Source of the DNA: Ruminococcaceae bacterium UBA1425
GTDB taxonomy: Bacteria; Bacillota; Clostridia; Oscillospirales; Acutalibacteraceae
Direction of reading: 5' to 3'
Assembly: GCA_002329365.1 (NCBI GenBank)
Contig: DCUB01000060.1
Location: 1 to 14,955, forward strand
DNA length: 14,955 nt
Shown: one piece after another, positions 7,007 through 14,881 of the stretch
How positions within the stretch are numbered: the stretch's first letter is position 1
Layout of the letters: each line of letters opens with the position of its first letter
The notes under the pieces: model-generated
The model's input: the letters and a program-made list of their open reading frames with translations, nothing else
Told to the model about the DNA's origin: nothing
Databases searched by the model: none
Translations under genes and position numbers: made by a program

Positions 7007-7029
7007 AGGCCGCACGGCGGCTTTTTTTT
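7007..7029 (+). terminator. Plus-strand intrinsic terminator without an obvious cognate gene
   Basis: GCCGC (7009-7013), ACG loop, GCGGC (7017-7021), extended by G-T and A-T pairs and followed directly by eight T (7022-7029). By form it terminates plus-strand transcription. The nearest plus-strand gene upstream ends at 5967, more than 1 kb away, beyond the whole antisense of the CPBP-like gene. It may stop read-through before the promoter at 7060-7088. Confidence 0.75.
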
Positions 7030-7059
7030 ATTTCAATTCAATAAAGTTATTATCTTTAC

Positions 7060-7088
7060 TTGCATTTCATGAATAATGACTGTATAAT
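7060..7088 (+). promoter_or_regulatory. Promoter for the Nudix-COG2426 operon, flanked by an inverted repeat
   Basis: TTGCAT (7060-7065), 17-base spacer, TATAAT (7083-7088). TGACTG (7077-7082) and CAGTCA (7094-7099) form a 6-bp inverted repeat around the -10 box and likely start site, a position suited to a repressor. Transcription would begin near 7095. Confidence 0.65.
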
Positions 7089-7104
7089 AATTTCAGTCAG
7101 ACGT

Positions 7105-7120
7105 GGGATTGTATAATCCC
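7105..7120 (+). promoter_or_regulatory. 5'-UTR stem-loop before the Nudix fusion gene
   Basis: GGGATT (7105-7110), loop GTAT, AATCCC (7115-7120): a perfect 6-bp stem ending 8 bases before the AGGGTGA SD (7129-7135). Too small for a riboswitch; it could modulate translation or transcript stability. Confidence 0.4.
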
Positions 7121-7143
7121 GTACAGATAGGGTGAGAATCAAA

Positions 7144-7878
7144 ATGCTCGGCAAGTATGTTAGGGTAAGGGTTACGAGGCCTGTACATTCCCGCAATGAG
7201 CAGTACGGCTATGAATACGAGCTTAATTTCGGCACGGTCGAGGGTGGCAGGCAGTTTGACAAAAATATCAAGGGCGCTTACGTTATGGGCGTCGCAGGAC
7301 CTGTAAGGAATTTTGACGGCAGGGTTATCGCGGTTATCCGCTATGAAGACGACGACAATACTTGTCTTGTTGTGGCTCCCAAAAGCACGCGTTATATAGA
7401 CTCGCAGATAGAGGAAGCGATAGCCTTTGCACATCACGGCAGAAGCTATAACATCGAATGTCTTTATGAGCGTTCCTGCGGAGCCGTCGTTTACAGAAAA
7501 ATCAACGACGAGGTGCGCTATCTTCTCATAAAAAACAAGCGCAGCGCCCATTGGGGCTTCCCTAAGGGGCATATGGAGAAAAACGAAACACCCGAGGAAA
7601 CCGCCAAGCGCGAGGTGCTTGAAGAAACGGGAATCCATATCGAAATAATACCCGACTTTTCCCTTAAATCCGAGTATGTCATTCAGGGCAAGGTGGAAAA
7701 AAGTGTAACAATTTTCATGGCAAGAACAGATGATGTGCAGACGATAATTCAAAAGGAAGAAATCGATGACTATATCTGGCTGAATTACGAAAAGGCAATC
7801 GAGCTGCTGAAGTTTGAAAACGACCGTTCCATTCTGAAAAACGGCAATAAATATCTGATTGAGAACAAAATAATATAA
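7144..7878 (+). CDS. Nudix hydrolase with N-terminal inorganic-pyrophosphatase-like domain
   Basis: 244-residue two-domain protein. Residues 1 to about 98 resemble the short family-I inorganic-pyrophosphatase-like proteins of Firmicutes: LGKYVRVRVTRP (2-13), ELNFGTVEG (26-34), AYVMGV (45-50), VIAVIRYEDD (61-70), VVAP (76-79). The Asp-rich DGEEQDAY metal-binding stretch expected before AYVMGV is replaced by DKNIKGAY, so this half is probably inactive. Residues about 108-240 are a Nudix domain with an intact box: G142, E148, then R156-E157-V-L-E160-E161-T-G163-I164, preceded by HWGFPKG. It should hydrolyse a nucleoside diphosphate linked to X; GFPKGH resembles Ap4A-type Nudix enzymes, but the substrate is open. 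ATG at 7144 is preferred over an in-frame GTG at 7132, because AGGGTGA (7129-7135) lies 8 bases before it and domain homology begins there. The next gene follows after 12 bases. Confidence 0.85.
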   Translation: MLGKYVRVRVTRPVHSRNEQYGYEYELNFGTVEGGRQFDKNIKGAYVMGVAGPVRNFDGRVIAVIRYEDDDNTCLVVAPKSTRYIDSQIEEAIAFAHHGRSYNIECLYERSCGAVVYRKINDEVRYLLIKNKRSAHWGFPKGHMEKNETPEETAKREVLEETGIHIEIIPDFSLKSEYVIQGKVEKSVTIFMARTDDVQTIIQKEEIDDYIWLNYEKAIELLKFENDRSILKNGNKYLIENKII

Positions 7879-7890
7879 CCGAGGTAAAAA

Positions 7891-8385
7891 ATGGCAGAAG
7901 CTGTATCAGAGTATTTAATTGAAAAAAACATTCCGCGCGAACTTGTTATCTTCATAATATCCCTGATGCCTGTTTTAGAGCTGCGCGGCGGTTTGATAGC
8001 GTCTTCACTGCTCGATATTGAATTTTACAAAGCGTTTATTATCTGCTACTTAGGCAATATCATACCTGTTCCTTTCATATTGCTTTTCATCAGAAGAATC
8101 TTTAAATTCCTGCGCAAAATACGCGGCTTCGATAAGCTTATTGAAAAGCTTGAGGTACGCTCCATGAGAAAGAGCGAAAAAGTCAAAAAATGGCGCGACT
8201 GGGGCCTTCTGATGTTCGTCGCGATTCCGCTTCCGGGTACGGGAGGCTGGACGGGTGCGCTTATTGCCGCGCTGCTCGATATGCGTATAAAAAAATCCTT
8301 CCCCATAATAGCTCTCGGCGTATTGCTTGCCGGAGTAATAATGTCTGTACTCACTTATTTTGTTCCGCACCTTTTCGGTTTTTAA
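7891..8385 (+). CDS. COG2426 family putative small-molecule exporter (PF06695)
   Basis: 164-residue integral membrane protein of the group annotated as putative small multi-drug export proteins. Recognisable features are the LELRGG segment just after the first hydrophobic stretch (residues about 29-34), an amphipathic basic middle region (about 67-105, many Lys/Arg), the loop PLPGTGGWTGAL (about 112-124) and two C-terminal helices. The family is distantly DedA-like; drug export has not been firmly shown for it, so the transport role is a family-level label. The length is normal. SD GAGG (7881-7884) precedes the ATG. It lies 12 bases after the Nudix fusion gene and ahead of a terminator, so the two are co-transcribed. 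Confidence 0.88.
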   Translation: MAEAVSEYLIEKNIPRELVIFIISLMPVLELRGGLIASSLLDIEFYKAFIICYLGNIIPVPFILLFIRRIFKFLRKIRGFDKLIEKLEVRSMRKSEKVKKWRDWGLLMFVAIPLPGTGGWTGALIAALLDMRIKKSFPIIALGVLLAGVIMSVLTYFVPHLFGF

Positions 8386-8396
8386 TCTGATATTTC

Positions 8397-8425
8397 GGCT
8401 GTCTGCGCGGCGGACGGTCTTTTTT
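8397..8425 (+). terminator. Intrinsic terminator of the Nudix-COG2426 operon
   Basis: GGCTGTCTGC (8397-8406), GCG loop, GCGGACGGTC (8410-8419): a 10-bp stem including G-T pairs, followed by six T (8420-8425). It begins 11 bases after the COG2426 stop. Confidence 0.8.
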
Positions 8426-8431
8426 ATTGCG

Positions 8432-8451
8432 CTGTCACATGCCGGTGACAG
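8432..8451. promoter_or_regulatory. Perfect 7-bp inverted repeat upstream of the mannosidase gene
   Basis: CTGTCAC (8432-8438), 6-base spacer ATGCCG, GTGACAG (8445-8451). It lies between the operon terminator and the SD (AGAGGTG, 8466-8472) of the GH38 gene. It could be an operator or an mRNA hairpin. The gap is too short for an obvious separate -35/-10 pair, so mannosidase transcription may depend partly on read-through or on a promoter I cannot see. Confidence 0.45.
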
Positions 8452-8477
8452 ATAAAAATAAAAAAAGAGGTGTAAAA

Positions 8478-11400
8478 ATGATTGACTCTAAGCTTATCGA
8501 AAACAGCATCAAGGGCGCGTGCGTTACGGCAAAATTAGAAAGTCTTTTACCGAGCGGGGCGGAGGTGTTTCCCGACTTCCGGATAACGGAATATATGATG
8601 CTGGGGCCGTTTGTGCTTGAAACCGAAGGCGCGTTTGAAACGGAATACTTTTACGAGCGCAACAAGGTTCTCGACTGCGACTATCTCGCAAGCTCCGGAG
8701 GCGAAGCGGCGCATATCCCGTATCTTGGGAAAACGGTTAAAAACGATTATTACGGCCCGGACAGGCTGAAGTGGAAGAAAGGCCACGGAAATCTGCGCTT
8801 TGCGTACGGCGACAACGTCAGCGACGCGGTTTTTGCATCAGAGCAGAGGAACTGCTCCTTTTACGCGGCAGTATATATTGATTGCGATGACGAGCGCGAC
8901 GCCGTTCTTTGCTATGAGTCTTCGGGCTGCAAGGTCTACCTTAACGGCGAGCTTATAGACAACAAGCCCTACGGTCGCGTTAAGGGCTTATGGTCCTTCG
9001 GAAATGTCGTATCCATACACCTTAACAAGGGAAAAAACCTGCTGATGTTCAAGGTCAGAACGGGCTATATAGCCGACTCCATTGACATTAGCCTTACAAA
9101 CTGCTCCATATACCCCGTAGCCGTAAAAACGGGCAACTTTGGCGTAACGTATCCGCAGCCAACTGCCCTTTATTTCGGCACAAAGGAGCAGCCTTTGCAG
9201 ATGTTCCAGTGCTTCACATGGGCGGGGGACAGAGCCTTGGAAAAGGCAGAGATTAAGTATAACTGCGAAGGCTTCAGCGGCGCGGAGGTCTTTGAAAACA
9301 TAAATGCCCGCGAAAGCCGGATATTCAGATTAAAGCTGCCCGCGTCGAAGGAAGCGGCAAGGGTTGAAGCGCTCGTTGAGGTCGACGACGGTAGCGAAGC
9401 TTCGAAGGGCAAAATTTCGGCAGACACTATACCGAACACATATTTCGGCTTCGACTACATTTTTTCCGACTTTCATTTTGACACAACATATCATCAGGAG
9501 CAGCGGACATACGCGATGGGCGCGCTCCACATCACAAAATGCATAGTCGACAAGCTGATAGAAGACCCCGATTTCAAAGCCGTTTTGTCGGAGGTCGATT
9601 ACCTTCACCCGTATTACTCCATTTACCCGAAGCACCGCGAAGCGCTAAAAAAAGCTTTTGAGGAGGGCAGGGCAGAGGCTGACTGCTTTTACAACCAGCC
9701 GAACGCCCTCACCTCGTCCGGTGAGGGCTTGGTGAGAAACCTTGTATACGGTCAGCTTTATCACCGCGACGTTCTCGGCAGGATAACGCACGTTTTTGCC
9801 CCGGGCGACGTGTTCGGTCATCCGAACCAGATGACGCAGATGTGCCTCAAGGGAGGCTGCAAGGCAATGCAGTGGGGCAAAATGGTGCTGGGACTCGACC
9901 GTGTTTTCCGCCATGTTTCGCCCGACGGCACAGTAGGCATTCACAATAAGTGCTTTAACAGAAACGAAGCTCAAAAACTCTCGCTTAACCATTCAAGCGG
10001 AGGTTCTTCGATACTCAGTAGCGTGAACGCGCTTCCGAGCGACGGGAAAACGGGCTGGATGAAGGAAACGCTCAACAAGTCGCATTATGCCGTTTTCAGC
10101 GAATGGCTTGACGGCATAGCCGACGATATCGAAAAGGCCGAAAAGGCAAAAAAGAGAGCAGTAGATATCGTCTCCCGCGACCTGACGCAGCACCATTCCG
10201 GCGTATTGCTTACGAGAACGGATTTCAAGCAGGCGAATCGCCTTGCCGAAAATCTGCTGATTACTGCCGAAAAGTTTTCGGCGATAGCTTCTTATTTCGG
10301 GGCAGATTACCCGGAAAAGGCGCTTGATAAGGCGTGGAGACAGCTTCTCAGCGCGCAGCATCACGACTCGATTACAGGCACAAACAACGAGATATCCTTT
10401 GTAGACCTGATGATACAATACCGCGAAACGGTGGAGCTTGCCGCCGACATAGTCAACAGAGCTACGTCCTTCCTCGCTTCGGGAGTCAAAACGGGCGGCG
10501 ACGGCGTGCACTACTGCGTTTTCAACCCTCACGCGTGGGCGCGGCGCGACAGGTGTATTGTAAGCGTCCCCGAAGAATACGCGGACGGATGCTCGCTTAC
10601 GGACTGCGACGGCAACGAGTATCCCCTGACTGTAACGGGAAAGAAAACCAAAAACGGCGTCTGGGCTGTGTTTACCGCCGATATCCCCGCTTGTGGGTAT
10701 AAAACCTTCAGGCTGAATAAACGCGCCGTTAACGACGCTCAGGACATTATCACCGACAACTGTACGACGATAGAAAACGAGTTTTACAAGGTATGCGTTG
10801 ACCCGAAGCAGGGCGGCGGCATAGTTTCGATATTCGACAAGGAAGCGAATAAAGAGGTTCTGAACACGTCCGTTGACGGCCCCGCGAACAGGATAGCTGT
10901 GCTGAGGGAAGTCAATAACCGTCTCGAGGAGCAGCACGAGCTTTACACAACGGGACAGAAAATGTTTTCAACCGATTATACGGCAGACGTCATGTGTGAA
11001 AAAACCAATGCTTATGAAAAGCTGACGACGACAGTTACGCTCGACGTAGTGGCAAGGGTAAGGCAGGAAACTGTTCTGTGGAAGGGCGTAAAGCGGATTG
11101 ATTTTAAGACGGTTGTCGAGGATTACCAAAGCAAGGACGATTTGTTTGCCGTTACCTTCCCCGTGGACGTCGAGGGCGGTCATCCCGTTTTCGACGACAG
11201 GTTCGCGCCGCACGTATGGTCGCGGAGCCAGAAGAAGCTAAGCTTCCAGACGCATCAGTATTTATCGTTCTCGCACAGCAAGATAGCTCCGGTCAACCAG
11301 TGGATTGAGGTCGGGCAGACAGTCAAAGCGGAGCTTGACGACGGAACGGACAAATCGGGCGAATTCAACATCGGCATGACGGCTATTATACGCAATCCCT

Positions 11401-13229
11401 CGCTTTACGAGGAAACCGACGCGCTGCTTATAGCCCTCAGCAAAAAGGCGATACCGGTGACTCCATATTCCGACGGCGACCAGTCGGGTACGCTCAAGCT
11501 TATTCATTTTAACGAGGACCTCGACAACACCGATACGCGGATAGTCCTTTCCGTCGCCGGAACGCTCAACGAATATGAGGAAAAGCTTATAAGCTGTCTT
11601 TCGGTCGAGATGAAAGAAAGCTTTGAAGAAAAACTTTCTAATAACGGCTGCGCCGTGCTTTTTACAAGGGACTGCGACAACGTTTACAGAAAGCCGATTG
11701 ACGTTATCCTCATAAAGGCGGCCGACGTAAAAACGCTAACCTCCGTCATAGCCGAAATAGCCGCGCAGCTTGGCGACGGCAGCCGCATAAATATTCCCGA
11801 TGCAGTAATCGCCGAGCCTGTCGGACATGTTGAAAACTACGGCGTCGCGCTTATTAACAACGGAAACATAAGCTGCTCCGTAGAGCCGGACAATCTTATG
11901 ACGATGATGCTGTTCCACACCGCGGAGTTTTACGGCAACGACGGCAGAACAACGGGCGGCAAGCCTCTTGTGCCGGAGCAGAAAACACACTCCTTCACAT
12001 ACGCGCTCTACCCGCACACCGGCGATTACCGCGAGGCGAATGTGTACAAAAAGGCGTTCGAGTTCAACGACCCGTTCATTTGCGCCGAAGCTGACGGCAG
12101 CGGCAAAAAGGTGCTGCCCATGTCCGAAAGCTTTTTGCAGACGAGCGATAATTTTATAGTAACGTCCTTAAAAGCCGGAGGGTATCCGATGGCGTCCATG
12201 AGGCGCGGCGACAAAAAGCTCGGCGAGCGGGGACTTGCTTTGAGGGGCTTTGAAATCGACGGCATAGAGGGTGATATTTCAGCCAGCACAAAGCTTCCCG
12301 TCCGCGACGTCGAAAGGACCGACCTGCTTGAGGAAAACAAAACCTCCGTAAACGCCGAAAACGGTGTTTTCAGTGTCAGTGTGAGTCCCCACTCGATAGA
12401 AACCTTTGTAATGAATGTCGCGGAAAGCAAAGAAATAATAGGAACGGCTAAGCTCGGCGCTGAGCGCGAGGAGGTAGAGCCGTCATATGTAAGGAGCTGG
12501 GAGCATGACCTCGGCTCGATGAATATGGGCTATCTGTCGGTGGCGGGCGTAATAGGCAAGGACGTTCAAAAGATTAGCGACACGGAATACAGGTTCGACG
12601 TTTCGATGGCGAACAACTACCCCGACGAGGAAATAAGCGGAACAATGAAGATAAGCGTCCCCGACGGTTTTTCCGCCGACAAAACAGAACTACCTTACAG
12701 CGTGCCGCCGCGCGGCGTAGCCGTCTTTCCACTCACCGTAAAGAAGCCCGACAAGGACGCGAAGGGTGTTGTGCGGCTTAACTACTCCCACGACGGGCAG
12801 GAATTTGAGGATATGTACGAGTTCGGCTACTTCAACCCCGAAGTCAACCTGTCGATAAGCGGCAACAAATTAACGGCAACTGTCTACAACGGCACCTGCG
12901 ACAGAATTTACGGCGAAATCGCGATTGCCACGCCCTACGAAACATGGGGCGTTTCGGACTTTAACGAAAACAGCCTCGGCAATATAAGCCCCAGAACGCA
13001 AAAATTCGACGTTTTGCCCGGGGAATATAAGGACTACGTTTTTGAAGCCGAAATTGACGAAAAGGAGCTGATGACTTCGTACTGGGCGGTTGTCAAACTG
13101 ATGGCTAACGGCAGAATACATTTCGCGTACAGCCGCGTCGCGGGAAAGCACCATAACTTCTGGGCTAATGAATTCGGCAATATTATAAGCGATAATAACG
13201 GCTCGATAATGGAACTTTTAAAGCTGTAA
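8478..13229 (+). CDS. GH38 family alpha-mannosidase, unusually large, cytoplasmic
   Basis: 1583-residue glycoside hydrolase predicted to release alpha-linked mannose through a retaining, zinc-dependent mechanism. Residues 1 to about 320 form a beta-rich N-terminal region, including a sugar-binding-like segment around CKVYLNGELIDN. The GH38 catalytic domain starts near 325: FHFD gives zinc ligands H333 and D335, GDVFGHP contains the nucleophile-position D444, and QHHDSITGT holds H628/H629/D630. The GH38 C-terminal beta domain runs from about 679 (CVFNPHAW) through IENEFYKV (about 765) to YALYPHTGDYREA (about 1175-1187). Residues about 1370-1450 resemble a NEW3-type Ig-like domain, followed by another beta domain to the end. 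Typical GH38 enzymes are about 850-1050 residues. No signal peptide, so intracellular. The ATG at 8478 (SD AGAGGTG) is preferred over the in-frame TTG at 8427, which abuts the terminator. It faces a GPH symporter gene, the likely supplier of substrate. Confidence 0.9.
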   Translation: MIDSKLIENSIKGACVTAKLESLLPSGAEVFPDFRITEYMMLGPFVLETEGAFETEYFYERNKVLDCDYLASSGGEAAHIPYLGKTVKNDYYGPDRLKWKKGHGNLRFAYGDNVSDAVFASEQRNCSFYAAVYIDCDDERDAVLCYESSGCKVYLNGELIDNKPYGRVKGLWSFGNVVSIHLNKGKNLLMFKVRTGYIADSIDISLTNCSIYPVAVKTGNFGVTYPQPTALYFGTKEQPLQMFQCFTWAGDRALEKAEIKYNCEGFSGAEVFENINARESRIFRLKLPASKEAARVEALVEVDDGSEASKGKISADTIPNTYFGFDYIFSDFHFDTTYHQEQRTYAMGALHITKCIVDKLIEDPDFKAVLSEVDYLHPYYSIYPKHREALKKAFEEGRAEADCFYNQPNALTSSGEGLVRNLVYGQLYHRDVLGRITHVFAPGDVFGHPNQMTQMCLKGGCKAMQWGKMVLGLDRVFRHVSPDGTVGIHNKCFNRNEAQKLSLNHSSGGSSILSSVNALPSDGKTGWMKETLNKSHYAVFSEWLDGIADDIEKAEKAKKRAVDIVSRDLTQHHSGVLLTRTDFKQANRLAENLLITAEKFSAIASYFGADYPEKALDKAWRQLLSAQHHDSITGTNNEISFVDLMIQYRETVELAADIVNRATSFLASGVKTGGDGVHYCVFNPHAWARRDRCIVSVPEEYADGCSLTDCDGNEYPLTVTGKKTKNGVWAVFTADIPACGYKTFRLNKRAVNDAQDIITDNCTTIENEFYKVCVDPKQGGGIVSIFDKEANKEVLNTSVDGPANRIAVLREVNNRLEEQHELYTTGQKMFSTDYTADVMCEKTNAYEKLTTTVTLDVVARVRQETVLWKGVKRIDFKTVVEDYQSKDDLFAVTFPVDVEGGHPVFDDRFAPHVWSRSQKKLSFQTHQYLSFSHSKIAPVNQWIEVGQTVKAELDDGTDKSGEFNIGMTAIIRNPSLYEETDALLIALSKKAIPVTPYSDGDQSGTLKLIHFNEDLDNTDTRIVLSVAGTLNEYEEKLISCLSVEMKESFEEKLSNNGCAVLFTRDCDNVYRKPIDVILIKAADVKTLTSVIAEIAAQLGDGSRINIPDAVIAEPVGHVENYGVALINNGNISCSVEPDNLMTMMLFHTAEFYGNDGRTTGGKPLVPEQKTHSFTYALYPHTGDYREANVYKKAFEFNDPFICAEADGSGKKVLPMSESFLQTSDNFIVTSLKAGGYPMASMRRGDKKLGERGLALRGFEIDGIEGDISASTKLPVRDVERTDLLEENKTSVNAENGVFSVSVSPHSIETFVMNVAESKEIIGTAKLGAEREEVEPSYVRSWEHDLGSMNMGYLSVAGVIGKDVQKISDTEYRFDVSMANNYPDEEISGTMKISVPDGFSADKTELPYSVPPRGVAVFPLTVKKPDKDAKGVVRLNYSHDGQEFEDMYEFGYFNPEVNLSISGNKLTATVYNGTCDRIYGEIAIATPYETWGVSDFNENSLGNISPRTQKFDVLPGEYKDYVFEAEIDEKELMTSYWAVVKLMANGRIHFAYSRVAGKHHNFWANEFGNIISDNNGSIMELLKL

Positions 13230-13257
13230 GCAAAATAACGTCAGTATTACCAACTAA

Positions 13258-13309
13258 AACGGTCAGGACAATTCCCGTCATACTTTATGCGGGAACGGTC
13301 CTGACCGTT
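13258..13309. terminator. Long compound hairpin between convergent genes, likely shared terminator
   Basis: Outer 12-bp perfect stem AACGGTCAGGAC (13258-13269) with GTCCTGACCGTT (13298-13309), and an inner stem TTCCCG (13272-13277) with CGGGAA (13290-13295). It sits 28 bases after the mannosidase stop and 45 bases from the symporter stop. Only weak T-runs flank it (TTTTAG on the minus side), so it is either a weak bidirectional terminator or a 3'-end stabilising structure. Confidence 0.6.
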
Positions 13310-13351
13310 AATCAGTTCAGGTTTGCTGCAGCTACGCTGTAAATACGACTG

Positions 13352-14881
13352 TTACTCGTCGTTTGCGTGCCTGCGTTCGTTAAGTTCTTTTAGTATCCTC
13401 GCGTGCTCCTTGTCGGGCAGCGCGTATTTCCACGTCGGCAGAACGGCAAGAATACTGCCAACAGCCGGAGGGATGGAAATAAGGAAGAACATTATCATCA
13501 TAAAAGGCTCGAAGTCGGGATTGTTCCTTGCAATTCCTATCTGCATGTATTGAACAACCGCCTCCCTCTTTTCCTTCTGGAAGTCGACGGCAAAATACGC
13601 CAAAGAGCTTATTATGGTTGCAATTCCCGTTGACAGCTTTGTAACAAACGACTGACCGGAGAAAAACACGGCGTCGGGGCGCAGCCCGCTTTTATATTCC
13701 TCGTAGTCTATGCAGTCGGCAATCATAAGCGACTGCAGGATAGACGTGGCTCCGATTGAAAGCCCGCCGAACGTGAACATAACGGAGTATATTGCAAGGA
13801 AGGGCGTTGACGTTACGTCGTGGTTGTTCGCTACTTCATAACACACAAAAATCAAAACGAACGGTATAGCGCTGATAATGTTTGACCAGTTGTACAGCAG
13901 CTTTTTTTCAAATCTTTTTACAAGCGCGGGCATGAACAGTATAACGCCAAACTGACCTAAAAAAAGACCGATGCCGAGAATAGCGTAATATTTAAAAATC
14001 TGCCCCGAGTCGTTGTTCGCGTAATAGTAGTTGACAAGCGTCAACGCAACGAGCATTATAAGGTTTTTGGGGCTGTTTAGTATGCCGGAGATAAGAACCT
14101 GACGGAAGGGCTTGTTGTTCCACATGAGCTTGAAGTTTTCGGCTATACCGTTTTTCTTTACGCTCGCCGTTATTCGCTCACGCGTGAATATTCCCACAAG
14201 CTGGAAAAGCCCGCAGCCGATTACACCGAAAATAAGCGCGGCGAGCAGGAAGCCGTAGCGTTGCCCCTGATTAAACGCCTGAGCAGCAGGCAGGTGGCTG
14301 AAAACCTTCGACTGCAGCATTTTGCCGAGCGCTATACCGACAGGCTGAATTGCCATAAGCGTTACTCCTCCGCCGATGCCTGCAAACACGCGGGCATATG
14401 ACAGCAGCTTGTTGCGGTGGCGGTCGTTTTCTGTCATTACCGCCGTTATGCCCCATAACGGTATGTCGCCGACCGTGTAGCACATTCCCCACATGGTGTA
14501 TGTAATTGCCGCCCACGCGATAATAAGCGATTTATTGGCGTTGGGGTTGGTATAAAAACCGAAGGTTGTAAAGCACAAAACGGTGATTAACAATATAGGC
14601 ATGGGAACTATCATAAGATAAGGGCGGCACTTGCCCCATTTTGTCCTTGTCCTGTCCACAATAGTGCCCATCATAGGGTCGTTGAAGGCGTCCCAAACCC
14701 TTGCAAGCGTCATAATGGTACCGACGGCAAGCGCGGGAAGAAAAATTACGGACTCAAAATAATATTGAAGCCCCGCGCCTATGATGTTATAAATAACATT
14801 TTGTCCGGCAAGCCCCACGAGGTACATTGTGCGTTCCTTTTTTGTGTAGGTGCGTATTCCGTCGTATTCGGTTTTTTTCAT
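13352..14881 (-). CDS. GPH-family (MFS_2) cation:sugar symporter
   Basis: 509-residue polytopic membrane protein with about 12 transmembrane segments, of the glycoside-pentoside-hexuronide:cation symporter family (relatives of MelB and XylP). Diagnostic features are DAFNDPMMG followed by DRTRTKWGKCRPYL at residues 64-89 (D64, P69, D76, R87) and, in the C-terminal half, IDYEEYKSGLRPDAVFFSG. It should import a glycoside together with Na+ or H+ across the cytoplasmic membrane. Facing the GH38 gene, it most likely carries a mannoside or mannose-containing oligosaccharide (inference). The start is ATG at 14881-14879 with AGGAAG 6 bases upstream; an in-frame TTG one codon earlier is less likely. 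The length is slightly above MelB (about 470). Its promoter must lie in 14897-14955 or outside the window; no convincing pair was found. Confidence 0.92.
   Translation of the reverse strand: MKKTEYDGIRTYTKKERTMYLVGLAGQNVIYNIIGAGLQYYFESVIFLPALAVGTIMTLARVWDAFNDPMMGTIVDRTRTKWGKCRPYLMIVPMPILLITVLCFTTFGFYTNPNANKSLIIAWAAITYTMWGMCYTVGDIPLWGITAVMTENDRHRNKLLSYARVFAGIGGGVTLMAIQPVGIALGKMLQSKVFSHLPAAQAFNQGQRYGFLLAALIFGVIGCGLFQLVGIFTRERITASVKKNGIAENFKLMWNNKPFRQVLISGILNSPKNLIMLVALTLVNYYYANNDSGQIFKYYAILGIGLFLGQFGVILFMPALVKRFEKKLLYNWSNIISAIPFVLIFVCYEVANNHDVTSTPFLAIYSVMFTFGGLSIGATSILQSLMIADCIDYEEYKSGLRPDAVFFSGQSFVTKLSTGIATIISSLAYFAVDFQKEKREAVVQYMQIGIARNNPDFEPFMMIMFFLISIPPAVGSILAVLPTWKYALPDKEHARILKELNERRHANDE

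Noticed and set aside
7093..7752. 219-codon minus-strand frame opposite the Nudix fusion gene
   Set aside because: It lies antisense to a protein with a perfect Nudix box, has no recognisable domain and would span the plus-strand leader; a codon-bias shadow.
8427..8477. Upstream in-frame TTG extension of the mannosidase
   Set aside because: The TTG abuts the T-tract of the previous terminator and has no SD; the added 17 residues cross an inverted repeat, and ATG 8478 has AGAGGTG.
9993..10937. 314-codon minus-strand frame inside the mannosidase gene
   Set aside because: Antisense to conserved GH38 sequence (QHHDSITGT region); its translation shows no membrane or domain pattern.
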